64,000 nucleotides of DNA from an uncultured Bacilli bacterium. GTDB lineage: Bacteria; Bacillota_I; Bacilli_A; RF39; UBA660. The position numbers and the translations under genes were made by a program. Every line of letters begins with the position of its first letter. Position 1 is the first letter of the stretch. Where the stretch lies: NCBI GenBank assembly GCA_934101115.1, contig CAKOPW010000004.1, positions 1 through 64,000 on the forward strand. Reading direction: 5' to 3'. Below, one piece after another: positions 41,664 through 51,642 of this stretch. The notes under the pieces were generated by a model. It did not search any database and was not told the DNA's origin. It worked only from the letters and a program-made list of their open reading frames with translations.

Positions 41664-43505
41664 ATGAGCGGTGTATGGTTACCAGGTGGTGCAGTAATAT
41701 TATCAATTTTTTTAGTAATTATATTTTTTATTAAAGGATCGGTAAAAAACAAAGAAACAAAGATCTATTCCACATTGATTGTATTAAATTTACTATATTC
41801 TATTTTAGGTGTTGGTATATATGTTTATGCGATGTCGATTGGTAATCTCTATATAACAGGAGTCATTCAATCGTTTTATCTTGTTGTTATGGATTTAATG
41901 TTATACTTCATGTTAAGATATGTTATAGAACTTAATAATTTTAGTTTAAAACTAAACTCACTTGCCAAATTTGTTTTTAGTATATTTACTATTATCACGA
42001 TTTTATTTATTTTGGCTTTACCGATGGATACAATAATAGAAGGTGAAAGTGTTGATTTAAATGGACCTGCTTACTATGCTGCAATGGTGGAGGTTGTATT
42101 ATATATGATTCTTATTATCCTTTTTTGTTTATCATATTTTATTAAACAAAGAAAAGGGATTTCAAAAATTGTTCCATATATATCTTTATTTGTTATGTTT
42201 ATTTTTGGATTATTATTAAGAATATATTATCCTGAAATAATTACTGAAACCTTTATATTTGCTTTTTACTTTCTTATTATGTATTTTACAATTGAAAATC
42301 CTGATGTAAAAATGATACGTGAGCTTGAGATGGCTAAAGATACAGCTGAGAAAGCCAATCGTGCTAAATCTGATTTTTTAAGCAGTATGTCACATGAAAT
42401 ACGTACACCTTTAAATGCTATTGTTGGTCTTTCTGAAGATATAACTTTATATAAAGATCAAGTTCCTAAAGAAGTATATGAAGATTCTATTGATATTCAA
42501 AATGCATCTCATACTCTTCTTGAGATTGTAGGTAATATCTTGGATATTAATAAAATTGAATCAGATAAAATGGAATTAATAGAATCTAAATATAATTTTA
42601 GAGAAGAAATTGAAGGAATGGTAAGAGTAACTATTACAAGAATTGGTGAAAAAAACATTAATTTTCATTTATATATTGCACCTGACATTCCATATGAACT
42701 AATTGGTGATAAAGGAAAAGTAAAAGAAATAATTAATAATTTATTAACTAATTCAATTAAATACACTGATGAAGGTGAAATAAATTTAAAAATCACATGT
42801 GTAAATGATTTAAATAAAAATATTTGTAATTTAATAATTAGCTGTCAAGACACAGGAAAAGGTATTAAGGAAGAAAACATCAGTAGATTATTTAATAAAT
42901 TTGATAGATTAGATGTAGAAAGAAATACTACTACTGAAGGAACTGGACTTGGACTGGCTATCACTAAAGGATTAACTGATATGATGGGTGGAAAAATAAA
43001 CGTTCAATCTCAATATGGAAAAGGTTCAATATTTATGGTAACTATTCCTCAAACAATAGCTGAAGTTGAGATGCCTTTAACAAATACTCAGGCGCTTGAT
43101 TTAAGAAGAATAAATGATGAGTTAATTGAAAAATATAAAGGTATGCACGTATTAATAGTTGATGATAACAAATTAAACATAAAAGTAGCACGAAAAGCTA
43201 TTGCTGATTTTGGATTTATAATCGATGAAGCCTTGGACGGAAGAGAGTGCTTAGAAAAAATCCAAAATGGAGAAGAATACGATTTAATACTTATGGATAT
43301 AATGATGCCAAATATGAGTGGTGAAACATGTCTCAAAAAATTAAAAGAAAATCCATCATTCAACACTCCAGTTATTGCTTTAACAGCTGATGCTGTTGCT
43401 GGAGCTAAAGAAAGATATTTAAATGAAGGATTTAAAGATTATTTACAAAAGCCATTTTCAAGAGAACAAATGAAAGAAAAATTAAGTAGTATATTCAAAA
43501 ACTGA
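41664..43505 (+). CDS. Hybrid sensor histidine kinase/receiver protein
   Basis: 613 residues from the ATG at 41664; GGGTG (41654-41658) is 5 bases upstream. About seven membrane helices (residues 1-205) form the sensor; a short coiled linker leads to the dimerisation domain (His244 in SMSHEIRTPLNA), the ATPase domain (NNLLTNSIKYTDEG, CQDTGKGI, GTGLGLAITKGL) and a receiver domain with Asp545 in LILMDIMMPNMSG. Such hybrids usually need a separate phosphotransfer protein, and none is visible here. It sits directly before the giant surface protein, whose separate promoter makes it a possible but unproven regulatory partner. Confidence 0.9.
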   Translation: MSGVWLPGGAVILSIFLVIIFFIKGSVKNKETKIYSTLIVLNLLYSILGVGIYVYAMSIGNLYITGVIQSFYLVVMDLMLYFMLRYVIELNNFSLKLNSLAKFVFSIFTIITILFILALPMDTIIEGESVDLNGPAYYAAMVEVVLYMILIILFCLSYFIKQRKGISKIVPYISLFVMFIFGLLLRIYYPEIITETFIFAFYFLIMYFTIENPDVKMIRELEMAKDTAEKANRAKSDFLSSMSHEIRTPLNAIVGLSEDITLYKDQVPKEVYEDSIDIQNASHTLLEIVGNILDINKIESDKMELIESKYNFREEIEGMVRVTITRIGEKNINFHLYIAPDIPYELIGDKGKVKEIINNLLTNSIKYTDEGEINLKITCVNDLNKNICNLIISCQDTGKGIKEENISRLFNKFDRLDVERNTTTEGTGLGLAITKGLTDMMGGKINVQSQYGKGSIFMVTIPQTIAEVEMPLTNTQALDLRRINDELIEKYKGMHVLIVDDNKLNIKVARKAIADFGFIIDEALDGRECLEKIQNGEEYDLILMDIMMPNMSGETCLKKLKENPSFNTPVIALTADAVAGAKERYLNEGFKDYLQKPFSREQMKEKLSSIFKN

Positions 43506-43524
43506 GTCTTTTACTCAGTTTTTT
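43497..43524 (+). terminator. Terminator after the hybrid kinase gene
   Basis: ACTGAGT/ACTCAGT (43501-43507 with 43513-43519) extended by A-T pairs, 5-nt loop, T run. Confidence 0.85.
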
Positions 43525-43527
43525 ATG

Positions 43528-43555
43528 TTGACATTGTTAGCGTAAAAGTTATACA
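43528..43555 (+). promoter_or_regulatory. Promoter of the giant surface-protein gene
   Basis: TTGACA at 43528-43533 (consensus) and TATACA at 43550-43555 with 16-base spacing. A TATAAT at 43563-43568 lacks a fitting -35. Confidence 0.6.
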
Positions 43556-43581
43556 ATCTAAGTATAATAGGTGGTGTTCAG

Positions 43582-46500
43582 ATGGTAAGAAAGATAAGTA
43601 AAAAAGTTGTACCTACTTTAAAAGGGTTAAAATTAGATGAAGCAAAGGATAAATTAAAAGAGGAAGGCATTGAAGAATATTCAATCAAGAAAAAATTTGA
43701 TTTATTTACAAAAAGTGGGTATGTTATTAAAAGCGAACCATCTGAAGAAAATGAATTAAAAGAAAATTTAATTGTTTATGTTTCAGAAAGAAGAATTTTG
43801 TTAATAATCTTGTTGTTTTTATTATGCATTTTTATGACTTTGTTTTTAAATGGAACTATTTCTAGAGTATTTACAACTTCTGCTCCAGTCATAAAAAGTA
43901 ATTCTCATGAGTGGAGTAAAAATGCACTTGTAAGTGTTGAAAAAGATGCTACAATGAGAAATAAGTTATCTTATTATGAGTATTGTGTATCAAAAGGTAA
44001 ATCTACGCTTAATTGTAACTGGATAAAAACCACTACAAAAAATGCTCAAATAAGTTTAAGTGGAAAATGGTATGTATACTTTAGAGGAGTAGATGAAAAA
44101 AATCAAACAAGTAAAGTAAGCAATCGCGAATACGTGCTTGTAGATAATGATGCTCCAGTTATAGAAAATCTTAGTGAAAAGATAACATCAACTAGCATAA
44201 AACTTAATGTTAAAGCACTTGATAAACATAGTGGAATCGATAAGTTTTATTATAGTATTGATGATGGAACATTAATAGAAGGTGATAATGAATACACTTT
44301 TGAAAATCTATCACCAAATCATGAATATAAAGTAACAATAAAAGTAGTTGATAAATTGGGTAATGAAATTATTTACTCAAAATCTATAAAAACTATTGAA
44401 GAAAATAAAAAAACTACTACTAAAGCTGCAACTCAAAAAAAAGTTGATATGCCAACAATTGATTTGTTAGATGTTCCAAGCATTCTTGATTATAAAAAAT
44501 CATATAAGCTACCAAGTCATTACTCTTTTGGAAATAGCACTGGTAAAGTAGAATGTTATGCAGAAAACAAGTTAGTAACAAATACTGATGAATTATCTGT
44601 AGGGGAACATACAATTGTGTGTACAGCAACAAACAAAGAAGGTATGAGTGCTACAGTTTCCAAAGATATCTATGTAAAATTAACAGAATCAACTCAAGAA
44701 GACTTAGATGGATGGATTTGGTTAAATCTTTATTATCCAGAAAACTCCACTGACTGGGAATGGAAATTAATAAAAGAAAATGAAGTTATGAGTGATGATG
44801 ATCTTGTATGGAATCCATATACAGGACCAATACTTGTAAGAATAGAGGATGTTGAAAACATCTACATTCGATACAAACTTAATGGAAATGAAATCATTGA
44901 ATCAAAAAGTGATCATTACATAGATATAACTCCAGACAAAAAAACTTTAAAAAATGGAGAAGAAGCTAATGTTACATTAAACTATAGCAAGAATGTTGAT
45001 AAAGTTGAATATAGTTTAAACAATGGTAAATGGGTTTCTTACGAAAATGTTTTCCAAGTAGGTGCAAATAATTTAATTACTGCAAGAATCACATATCATG
45101 AAAATGTATATGATGCTGATGGTAACATTTTGATTACAAAAACTAAAACTAAACAAGTAGAAGCTTATATTTCTTCTACTCAAGATTTCTATGATGCAGG
45201 AACTTTAGATATAAAAATTTATCCTTCATCTAAATATGTTAACAACAATAGAAAAGTTACAATAACTATTGATTATGATGAAGACGCAACTTCTAAATAT
45301 TATAAGATCAACGATGGAGAATGGATTGCTTATACAGGCCCTTTCCAAGTTTCTAAGGAAAGTAGAATTTATGCTATGGCAACAGGAACAAGAACTGTTT
45401 ACCAAGATGGCATATTAAAAAAATATAATGTATCAGGAAATACAAGTCTTTATTTAAAAGGTAAATATTATGAAATTTATATAAATTCAGATAAAGACCA
45501 AGTTGATAGCACAGAAACAGCAACTGTTAACCTTGATACAAGTTATCAAGCTGATTCAATAGAATATTCTTTAAACGGAAGTGAGTTTAAGCAATATGAT
45601 AAAAACTTTAATGTATCAGCAAATACTTTAATAACTGCTCGCGCAACATTTACGTTAGATGATGGAGAAACTTTAGTTGTTTACTCAAAGAAATACATTT
45701 CTGAAGATAAGTCGTCTTTAAGAGTTAAAATTAGTCCTTCAAGAACTAGTGTTACTAAAAATGAAAAATCAACAATAAATATTACAACAAACTTTAAAGC
45801 TGAAAATATTGAATACAGTTTAGATAATGGAAAAACTTATACTAAATATGTTTCTTCATTTGAAGTAAGTTCAAATACACTTATATTAGCTCGTGCAACT
45901 AAGAAAAACACGGATGGGACAACTCAAACAGCATATGATAGCCACTACATATATGCTTATAATCCAGGATCTACTGGCAATGACTATATTTATCCATTTA
46001 ATTTAGGTCTAGAAATTATACCATCTTCTAACGAAGCTTTAACAAACACAAGTGTAACAGCAGTTATCACAACAAGACATCAAGTTGATAAAATTGAATA
46101 TAGTTATGATAATAAAACATATTATGAGTATACTGGAACAATTTCCATCGCAGCAGGAAAAACTATTTACGCAAGAGCAACTTATGATAATCAAGTAGAA
46201 TATACTAGTACATATATTAAAGAAATAAAGAAAGAAACTGGTTTAGAAGGGCCAACAATTACATCTAATCCAGCAATTTCTTTAACAGGTAAAACAACAA
46301 TAACAGTTACACCAAAAGAAGAAGCTGATAAGATTTATTATTCATTAGACTATGGAATATGGAAAGAATATACAGAGCCATTTACTGTAGACAGCAATGT
46401 TGTAATATCTGCATACTATATAAGAAAAAGTGATGGTCTTACTTCAAGAACTTCATACTACTATGTTCAAAATATTCATGATGGAAATAAACCATATGTA

Positions 46501-49500
46501 AGAATAGATGCTACTCCAAGCACATATTTAAGTGCCACTTTAGATGAAGTAGATGTTCAAATCTCTGCTAAAAACTATGATACATTGAAATATAGTTTAG
46601 ATGGTTATATATATCAAGATTATATTGACCCTATTAAAATTAAAACTAGTACAACAATTTATGCAAAAGCAACAAATAAATATGGAGAGACAATTGAAAA
46701 ATTAAGAATAAGAACTAAAACTCCAAGCAAGAAAATCGATAATTTACTAGTTTCAATAATCACTGATCCAAATGAAGTAACTGCAAAAGAACTTGTAAAT
46801 AAAGTCAATGTTCAATTACTTTATGGAAAAGAAGTTGAAAAAGCTTATTATAAAATAGGATCAACAGATGAGTGGAAGGAATATACTGGTTCATTTGAAG
46901 TAACAGAAAACACAACTGTCTATGCTTATGTAGTATCTAGTACAGGAGCTGGAACAAATGAAAAGCAAATTTCATTCTTAACTGATGGTATTTCTGAGCC
47001 AATCATTAAGCACACACCAAATGAATTAACGGAATCAGTTATAGTTGATATAACTTACTCAGAAAGTGCTTCTATAAAAAAATATAAGATAAATAATGGA
47101 GAGTGGATAGACTACACTGAACCATTTGAATTAACTGAAAATGCTTTAATAACAGCATATAATGAAGATATCTTTGGTAATACTAATCAAAGTACACAAA
47201 GAGTTGAAAACATTACAACTTTCCCAAGATACACAGTTTTAGATAAAGGTGATTATTATTTAATAAGATTAAATTATCCATCTGATTCTTTAGAAAGTGA
47301 AAGAGAATATAAATGGAAAATTGATGGTGTATGGAAAACATATGATTACCATGGAATTCTTCTAATAAAACCTGAAGCTGCTAAAAATATTTTAACTTCT
47401 GCTGGTGTTAAAATAACAAATGATCAAGGACAAGAAATACTAATAACAGATCATTACTATGTACTTGAAAGTGACACTCCAAACTTGAAAGAAGACTTAT
47501 TCATGAGATGGGGTTCAAAGAAAATAGAAGCACCAATCATTATAAGTAGTACTGAAGAAATAACAAAGAATTTGGATGTAGTAATAAGTTATAACAAATC
47601 TCTGGTAAACAAATATTATCGTATAATAGATGAAACAAAAGACACAGGTTGGTTGGAATATAACGGAAAAATCAACATAACATCAAACTGTGTAATTTAC
47701 GCTAAAGGTACTGATAAATTAGGAAGTAGCAGTGACATTTCTTCACTTGAAATATTAAACATTGATAATGAAAGTCCAATAATAAATGTTTCAGGAGACT
47801 TAGTAAATCAAAAAAGAATAGTTAACTTATTTATCTCTGTAACCGATGATCAAGTAGTACAAACAATAAGATATGCTAAAGGTAAAAAAGATTTAAATTA
47901 CTTTGCTAAATCAGGAACAAATATTAGTAATAATAGTAATTTAAAAATAACTGAAAACGGTATTTACACAATCTACGCAATTGATTCAGTTGGCAATGAG
48001 ACTATTAAAGAAATTGAAGTAACTAACATTGTAGATAAGGTTTCACTTTATATTAATGTCTTAACAACTAATTTCTCTGATTCAGTAGATGTTGAAATAG
48101 ATTACGGAGAATCGATAGTTAAGAAATATAAAATTGGCTCATCCGAAATTATGAATTATAATGGAACTATTACTTTGAAATCTGTTGATGTTGTTAAATA
48201 TATGAATGAAGATTATTCATTAACAATATTTGCATATGGAAAAGATTATGATGGTTCTGATATAGAAACACAAGAAACGATTTATAATTTGGATTTAAGA
48301 ATACCAAAACAACCAACAATTGAATCAACTGACGGATATCCAGTATTAGATGACTCAGGAATCAGCTTAAGTTATATTCATAAATTAAAATTTGATGATA
48401 CTGTTGATGGAGTAGAAAACTTCTATAGCCTAGATAATGGTTCTACTTGGATAAAATATACAAAACCATTTGAATTTACTGATGGAACTATATTTACAAA
48501 GTCTGTAAAAAAACTAAGTGGTCTTACAATTACAAGCGAAATACCAGTAAGCTTACCAGAGGATGCCATCAAATCAGTAATGTATGATGATGATTTAACA
48601 AGCGGAGAAGAAATAGAAAAAGGAAATTATCAAAGATTTAATATTTCTTCACTTGCATATGGAAAAACTATAAGAATATTCAATGGAGAAACAGTTGCAA
48701 CAAATGCTAAAATAGAACTATATGATAAAGATGACGTACTTTTGGAAAAAGATATCTTGATAAAAAATGTCAATCAATTAACAATTCCAAAAGAAGCAAG
48801 TTATGCTAAAATAATAGTTGGTGATAAAAACTTATTAATTAACGAAATAAAGATTACAAAGATTGATGAAGATGTTAACTATCCAATAATAACTGTAAAT
48901 GATACAAATTGGTCAAAAGATAAAACTGTAACAATTAAGTATTTTGGTAAGAACACGAATGAATACAGCTTAGATGAAGGAGCAACATGGATAAGCTATA
49001 GTCAACCATTTGTCATAACTAAGAACACTAGTATAATTGCTCGTTCAACAAAAGATGATGTAACTCTTGCTAGCAGTGTTTTAAAAATTAATAAGATAAA
49101 ACAAGAAGCTACATTAACTTTAACGGATGACTTTGTAGAAACAGGTTATGCAGTAAAACAAGGTAATGTTGGATATACATATGATGGAGATGCTGAAATC
49201 GAAGTCATTTCAAAAGATCAAGATATTGCGACAGTAAAAGTGGAAAATGGAATAATAACTATAATCCCAGGAAAAGTACTTGGACAAACAACTATAGAAG
49301 TACGTGCCTGTGGTGGAACAAAATATAATGATATAATAAAAACAATAACAGTAGAAAACAAAAATTATCCAATTTTAGAAGTTGAAAATTATACAACATC
49401 TGGAAAAACAATTCATATAAAATATCGTTATGTTGGAGATGGTAAAGTATCTTCAATATCTATAAACAATGAAGAATTAGCTGAATTAACTTATGATCTA

Positions 49501-50340
49501 GAAAATGAAACAATAGATGTTACAGCTAAAACTATTGGAAGTGTTAAATTAACTATTAAAGCTGAAAGTGGAATTAATAACTCAAGTGCTGAATTAGTAA
49601 AAACAATTAATTTTGGATCAAAAGTTGACTCAAATAGTACTGCTTTCCAATCAGCATTAACAACTTGGGGTACAATTGGTACAGCAACTGATGCTAATTG
49701 GTATGGAACATTTGATGAAGGCTATGAATCAGCTGGAACATATACAATAATTGAAACTGTAAACACTAACAATTTTACTGGATACTATTTTAGAGAAAAG
49801 GATGCATCTGGTAACTATGTAACACCTAAATATAAAGATATTGCTTTAGAATTTGAAATGACAAGTACTGACAGTGACGATGATGCTTTAGGAGTTATGA
49901 TTCGTTTTAATCCTTCAACTACTAAAAATTATTGGTCAGGATATTTGCTATTCTTAGATAAACATGATTTAAACAGTGGTATTGGAAATGGTGCATACAA
50001 TGGTTTATGGAGAGCAAACAACAAGCAATTCTCATCAAGTGGTTTAACTTCAAGTACTAAACTAAAAGCAAATTCCAAAATTGTTTGGTCAAGAAAAAAA
50101 TGGCAAAGATATCGTGTTGAAGCAAGCGATAATAAGATAACTGTATGGAGATGGGAAGTAAACTCTCAAAATGAATATCCAATAACAAGTACATATAAAA
50201 TATTTGAGTACACAGATACATCATCTAACAAGATAACTGCTGGATCATATGGCTTCTGGTGTTATTCACAAGCATATACTCAATTTAGAAACTTTACTGC
50301 AATGACTATATCAGATGAAATGGTAATCACATTAGAATAG
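43582..50340 (+). CDS. Giant multi-module surface protein with N-terminal PASTA domain
   Basis: 2252 residues. Residues ~9-68 form a PASTA domain (VPTLKGLKLDEAKDKLKEEG to YVIKSEPSEEN to LIVYVS), then one membrane segment (72-90). By charge distribution the N-terminus is inside, so the PASTA domain would be cytoplasmic and the rest extracellular. After ~300 residues with a fibronectin-like unit and a Thr/Lys linker, about 13 modules of 80-100 residues follow (first near 474, last near 1793), each with the pattern Y-S/K-L-x-N/D-G-x-W-x-x-Y ... I-x-A-R/K-A. This resembles chitobiase-C/OmpL47-type Ig folds. The last ~240 residues look like a lectin-like jelly roll (NYWSGYLLFLDK, YGFWCYSQA). No LPxTG anchor. 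Adhesion or cell-wall binding is inferred. AGGTGG is 7 bases before the ATG. Confidence 0.85.
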   Translation: MVRKISKKVVPTLKGLKLDEAKDKLKEEGIEEYSIKKKFDLFTKSGYVIKSEPSEENELKENLIVYVSERRILLIILLFLLCIFMTLFLNGTISRVFTTSAPVIKSNSHEWSKNALVSVEKDATMRNKLSYYEYCVSKGKSTLNCNWIKTTTKNAQISLSGKWYVYFRGVDEKNQTSKVSNREYVLVDNDAPVIENLSEKITSTSIKLNVKALDKHSGIDKFYYSIDDGTLIEGDNEYTFENLSPNHEYKVTIKVVDKLGNEIIYSKSIKTIEENKKTTTKAATQKKVDMPTIDLLDVPSILDYKKSYKLPSHYSFGNSTGKVECYAENKLVTNTDELSVGEHTIVCTATNKEGMSATVSKDIYVKLTESTQEDLDGWIWLNLYYPENSTDWEWKLIKENEVMSDDDLVWNPYTGPILVRIEDVENIYIRYKLNGNEIIESKSDHYIDITPDKKTLKNGEEANVTLNYSKNVDKVEYSLNNGKWVSYENVFQVGANNLITARITYHENVYDADGNILITKTKTKQVEAYISSTQDFYDAGTLDIKIYPSSKYVNNNRKVTITIDYDEDATSKYYKINDGEWIAYTGPFQVSKESRIYAMATGTRTVYQDGILKKYNVSGNTSLYLKGKYYEIYINSDKDQVDSTETATVNLDTSYQADSIEYSLNGSEFKQYDKNFNVSANTLITARATFTLDDGETLVVYSKKYISEDKSSLRVKISPSRTSVTKNEKSTINITTNFKAENIEYSLDNGKTYTKYVSSFEVSSNTLILARATKKNTDGTTQTAYDSHYIYAYNPGSTGNDYIYPFNLGLEIIPSSNEALTNTSVTAVITTRHQVDKIEYSYDNKTYYEYTGTISIAAGKTIYARATYDNQVEYTSTYIKEIKKETGLEGPTITSNPAISLTGKTTITVTPKEEADKIYYSLDYGIWKEYTEPFTVDSNVVISAYYIRKSDGLTSRTSYYYVQNIHDGNKPYVRIDATPSTYLSATLDEVDVQISAKNYDTLKYSLDGYIYQDYIDPIKIKTSTTIYAKATNKYGETIEKLRIRTKTPSKKIDNLLVSIITDPNEVTAKELVNKVNVQLLYGKEVEKAYYKIGSTDEWKEYTGSFEVTENTTVYAYVVSSTGAGTNEKQISFLTDGISEPIIKHTPNELTESVIVDITYSESASIKKYKINNGEWIDYTEPFELTENALITAYNEDIFGNTNQSTQRVENITTFPRYTVLDKGDYYLIRLNYPSDSLESEREYKWKIDGVWKTYDYHGILLIKPEAAKNILTSAGVKITNDQGQEILITDHYYVLESDTPNLKEDLFMRWGSKKIEAPIIISSTEEITKNLDVVISYNKSLVNKYYRIIDETKDTGWLEYNGKINITSNCVIYAKGTDKLGSSSDISSLEILNIDNESPIINVSGDLVNQKRIVNLFISVTDDQVVQTIRYAKGKKDLNYFAKSGTNISNNSNLKITENGIYTIYAIDSVGNETIKEIEVTNIVDKVSLYINVLTTNFSDSVDVEIDYGESIVKKYKIGSSEIMNYNGTITLKSVDVVKYMNEDYSLTIFAYGKDYDGSDIETQETIYNLDLRIPKQPTIESTDGYPVLDDSGISLSYIHKLKFDDTVDGVENFYSLDNGSTWIKYTKPFEFTDGTIFTKSVKKLSGLTITSEIPVSLPEDAIKSVMYDDDLTSGEEIEKGNYQRFNISSLAYGKTIRIFNGETVATNAKIELYDKDDVLLEKDILIKNVNQLTIPKEASYAKIIVGDKNLLINEIKITKIDEDVNYPIITVNDTNWSKDKTVTIKYFGKNTNEYSLDEGATWISYSQPFVITKNTSIIARSTKDDVTLASSVLKINKIKQEATLTLTDDFVETGYAVKQGNVGYTYDGDAEIEVISKDQDIATVKVENGIITIIPGKVLGQTTIEVRACGGTKYNDIIKTITVENKNYPILEVENYTTSGKTIHIKYRYVGDGKVSSISINNEELAELTYDLENETIDVTAKTIGSVKLTIKAESGINNSSAELVKTINFGSKVDSNSTAFQSALTTWGTIGTATDANWYGTFDEGYESAGTYTIIETVNTNNFTGYYFREKDASGNYVTPKYKDIALEFEMTSTDSDDDALGVMIRFNPSTTKNYWSGYLLFLDKHDLNSGIGNGAYNGLWRANNKQFSSSGLTSSTKLKANSKIVWSRKKWQRYRVEASDNKITVWRWEVNSQNEYPITSTYKIFEYTDTSSNKITAGSYGFWCYSQAYTQFRNFTAMTISDEMVITLE

Positions 50341-50352
50341 GAGATATAATTT

Positions 50353-50724
50353 ATGTTAAAATTGAAGAAAAAACAAATTACAATTTTAGGAGTATTAATA
50401 ATACTTGCATGTTTAATTTATTTTCCATTATCTTTTAGTATTAAAAATAAATATGACTCGATAGCTTTAGACAATGTAAATATCGTTGATGTTGATATTT
50501 CTGAAGAAGATGGAATTTACAAATATTCTTCTACTCTTATAGCAGTAAATGATGTTCATATTGATAAGATTAATATAGTTTTAAAAGACAGTGATAACAA
50601 TATAGTTGATACTTTAATCGGATATGTTTCTAAGGATTTAAAAGAAAATGAAGAATATAAAATAATTTCTTCAACTGATACAGATTTATCAACTGTAAAA
50701 AATATTGAGTATACGACGAATTAA
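50353..50724 (+). CDS. Small membrane-anchored protein following the giant surface gene
   Basis: 123 residues. One N-terminal membrane segment (about 8-28) then a small beta-rich extracellular domain (YKYSSTLIAVNDVHIDKINIV, DTLIGYVSKDL) similar in feel to FxLYD-type domains. GGAG is about 10 bases before the ATG and it starts 12 bases after the giant gene, so the two are co-transcribed. No family can be named with confidence; it may assist its large neighbour. Confidence 0.6.
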   Translation: MLKLKKKQITILGVLIILACLIYFPLSFSIKNKYDSIALDNVNIVDVDISEEDGIYKYSSTLIAVNDVHIDKINIVLKDSDNNIVDTLIGYVSKDLKENEEYKIISSTDTDLSTVKNIEYTTN

Positions 50725-50746
50725 TGAACTTTATAGTTCATTTTTT
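50723..50746 (+). terminator. Terminator after the giant surface operon
   Basis: AATGAACT/AGTTCATT (50723-50730 with 50735-50742), TTAT loop, six T residues; overlaps the stop codon. Confidence 0.8.
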
Positions 50747-50747
50747 C

Positions 50748-50776
50748 TTGACTTAAAATATGGTTTTTGTTATTAT
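50748..50776 (+). promoter_or_regulatory. Promoter of the metal transporter/Fur operon
   Basis: TTGACT at 50748-50753 and an extended -10, TGT-TATTAT (50768-50776), 17-base spacing. Confidence 0.7.
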
Positions 50777-50778
50777 CT

Positions 50779-50799
50779 AAATGCAACTTATTTGCATTT
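50779..50799 (+). promoter_or_regulatory. 21-bp palindromic operator candidate at the transcription start
   Basis: AAATGCAA (50779-50786) and TTGCATTT (50792-50799) form a perfect inverted repeat with a 5-base centre. It covers the predicted start of transcription just before the ribosome-binding site, and the operon's second gene encodes a Fur-family repressor, its likely ligand-dependent binder. Confidence 0.6.
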
Positions 50800-50811
50800 G
50801 GGAGGCTTATT

Positions 50812-51642
50812 ATGTTAGAAGTTATACAAGATACTTTACTTGATACAGTAAAACTATTACCATTTTTATTTGTAGCATTTCTTATTATTGAGTTTATTGA
50901 ACACAAATTAAGCAATAAACAAGAAAATATTATTTCTAAATCCGGAAAACTTGGACCAATAGTTGGAGCTCTTTTAGGAGCAATACCTCAATGTGGATTT
51001 TCTGTTTTAGCAACAAATCTATATGTTACTAGAATAATTTCACTAGGTTCCTTAATAAGTATCTATTTATCAACAAGTGATGAGCTTATACCACTTATGA
51101 TTTCTCACAATGCACCTATAACGAAGATATTAAGTATTGTTTCAATCAAAGTAGTTATTGGTATAATTTCTGGTTTTCTAATAGATTTATTCATAAGAAA
51201 AACAGATAAAAGTGATTTTGTTCTATGTGAAGATGAAGACTGTGACTGTGATCACTCAATTATAAAATCTTCTTTAATTCATACTTTAAAAATTGCTTTC
51301 TTTATTTTTATAATAACATTTTTAATCAATGTTTTATTTCACTATGCAGATTTAAGCTTTTTAGAAAGTGCTTTAAAAAATAATAAAATTTTAACTCCAT
51401 TCATCGCATCATTAGTAGGTTTAATTCCAAACTGTGCCTCTTCTGTTATGATAAGTGAACTTTACTTAAATAATTTAATAAGTCTTGGAACAACACTTTC
51501 CGGTTTATTAACAGGAAGTGGAGTAGCAATAATGGTACTTATTCGTAAAAATAAAAACATATCTGAAAATATTTTTATTATTGGTTTGATATATGTTATC
51601 GGTGTTATTTGGGGATTATTGTTTAATTTTATAGGTGTATAA
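50812..51642 (+). CDS. Putative manganese/metal transporter (ArsP_2-type membrane protein)
   Basis: 276 residues with about eight to nine membrane helices in two similar halves. Each half carries a GxxxGxIPxC motif: GALLGAIPQCGFSVLATNLYVTR and VGLIPNCASSVMISELYL. SIYLSTSDELIP follows the first. This is the pattern of the ArsP_2/putative manganese transporter family. The central loop is rich in metal ligands (CEDEDCDCDHS). GGGAGG (50800-50805) is 6 bases before the ATG. Its stop overlaps the regulator's start (TAATG). Metal and direction are inferred; efflux is likelier given the family name, but import is not excluded. Confidence 0.82.
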   Translation: MLEVIQDTLLDTVKLLPFLFVAFLIIEFIEHKLSNKQENIISKSGKLGPIVGALLGAIPQCGFSVLATNLYVTRIISLGSLISIYLSTSDELIPLMISHNAPITKILSIVSIKVVIGIISGFLIDLFIRKTDKSDFVLCEDEDCDCDHSIIKSSLIHTLKIAFFIFIITFLINVLFHYADLSFLESALKNNKILTPFIASLVGLIPNCASSVMISELYLNNLISLGTTLSGLLTGSGVAIMVLIRKNKNISENIFIIGLIYVIGVIWGLLFNFIGV

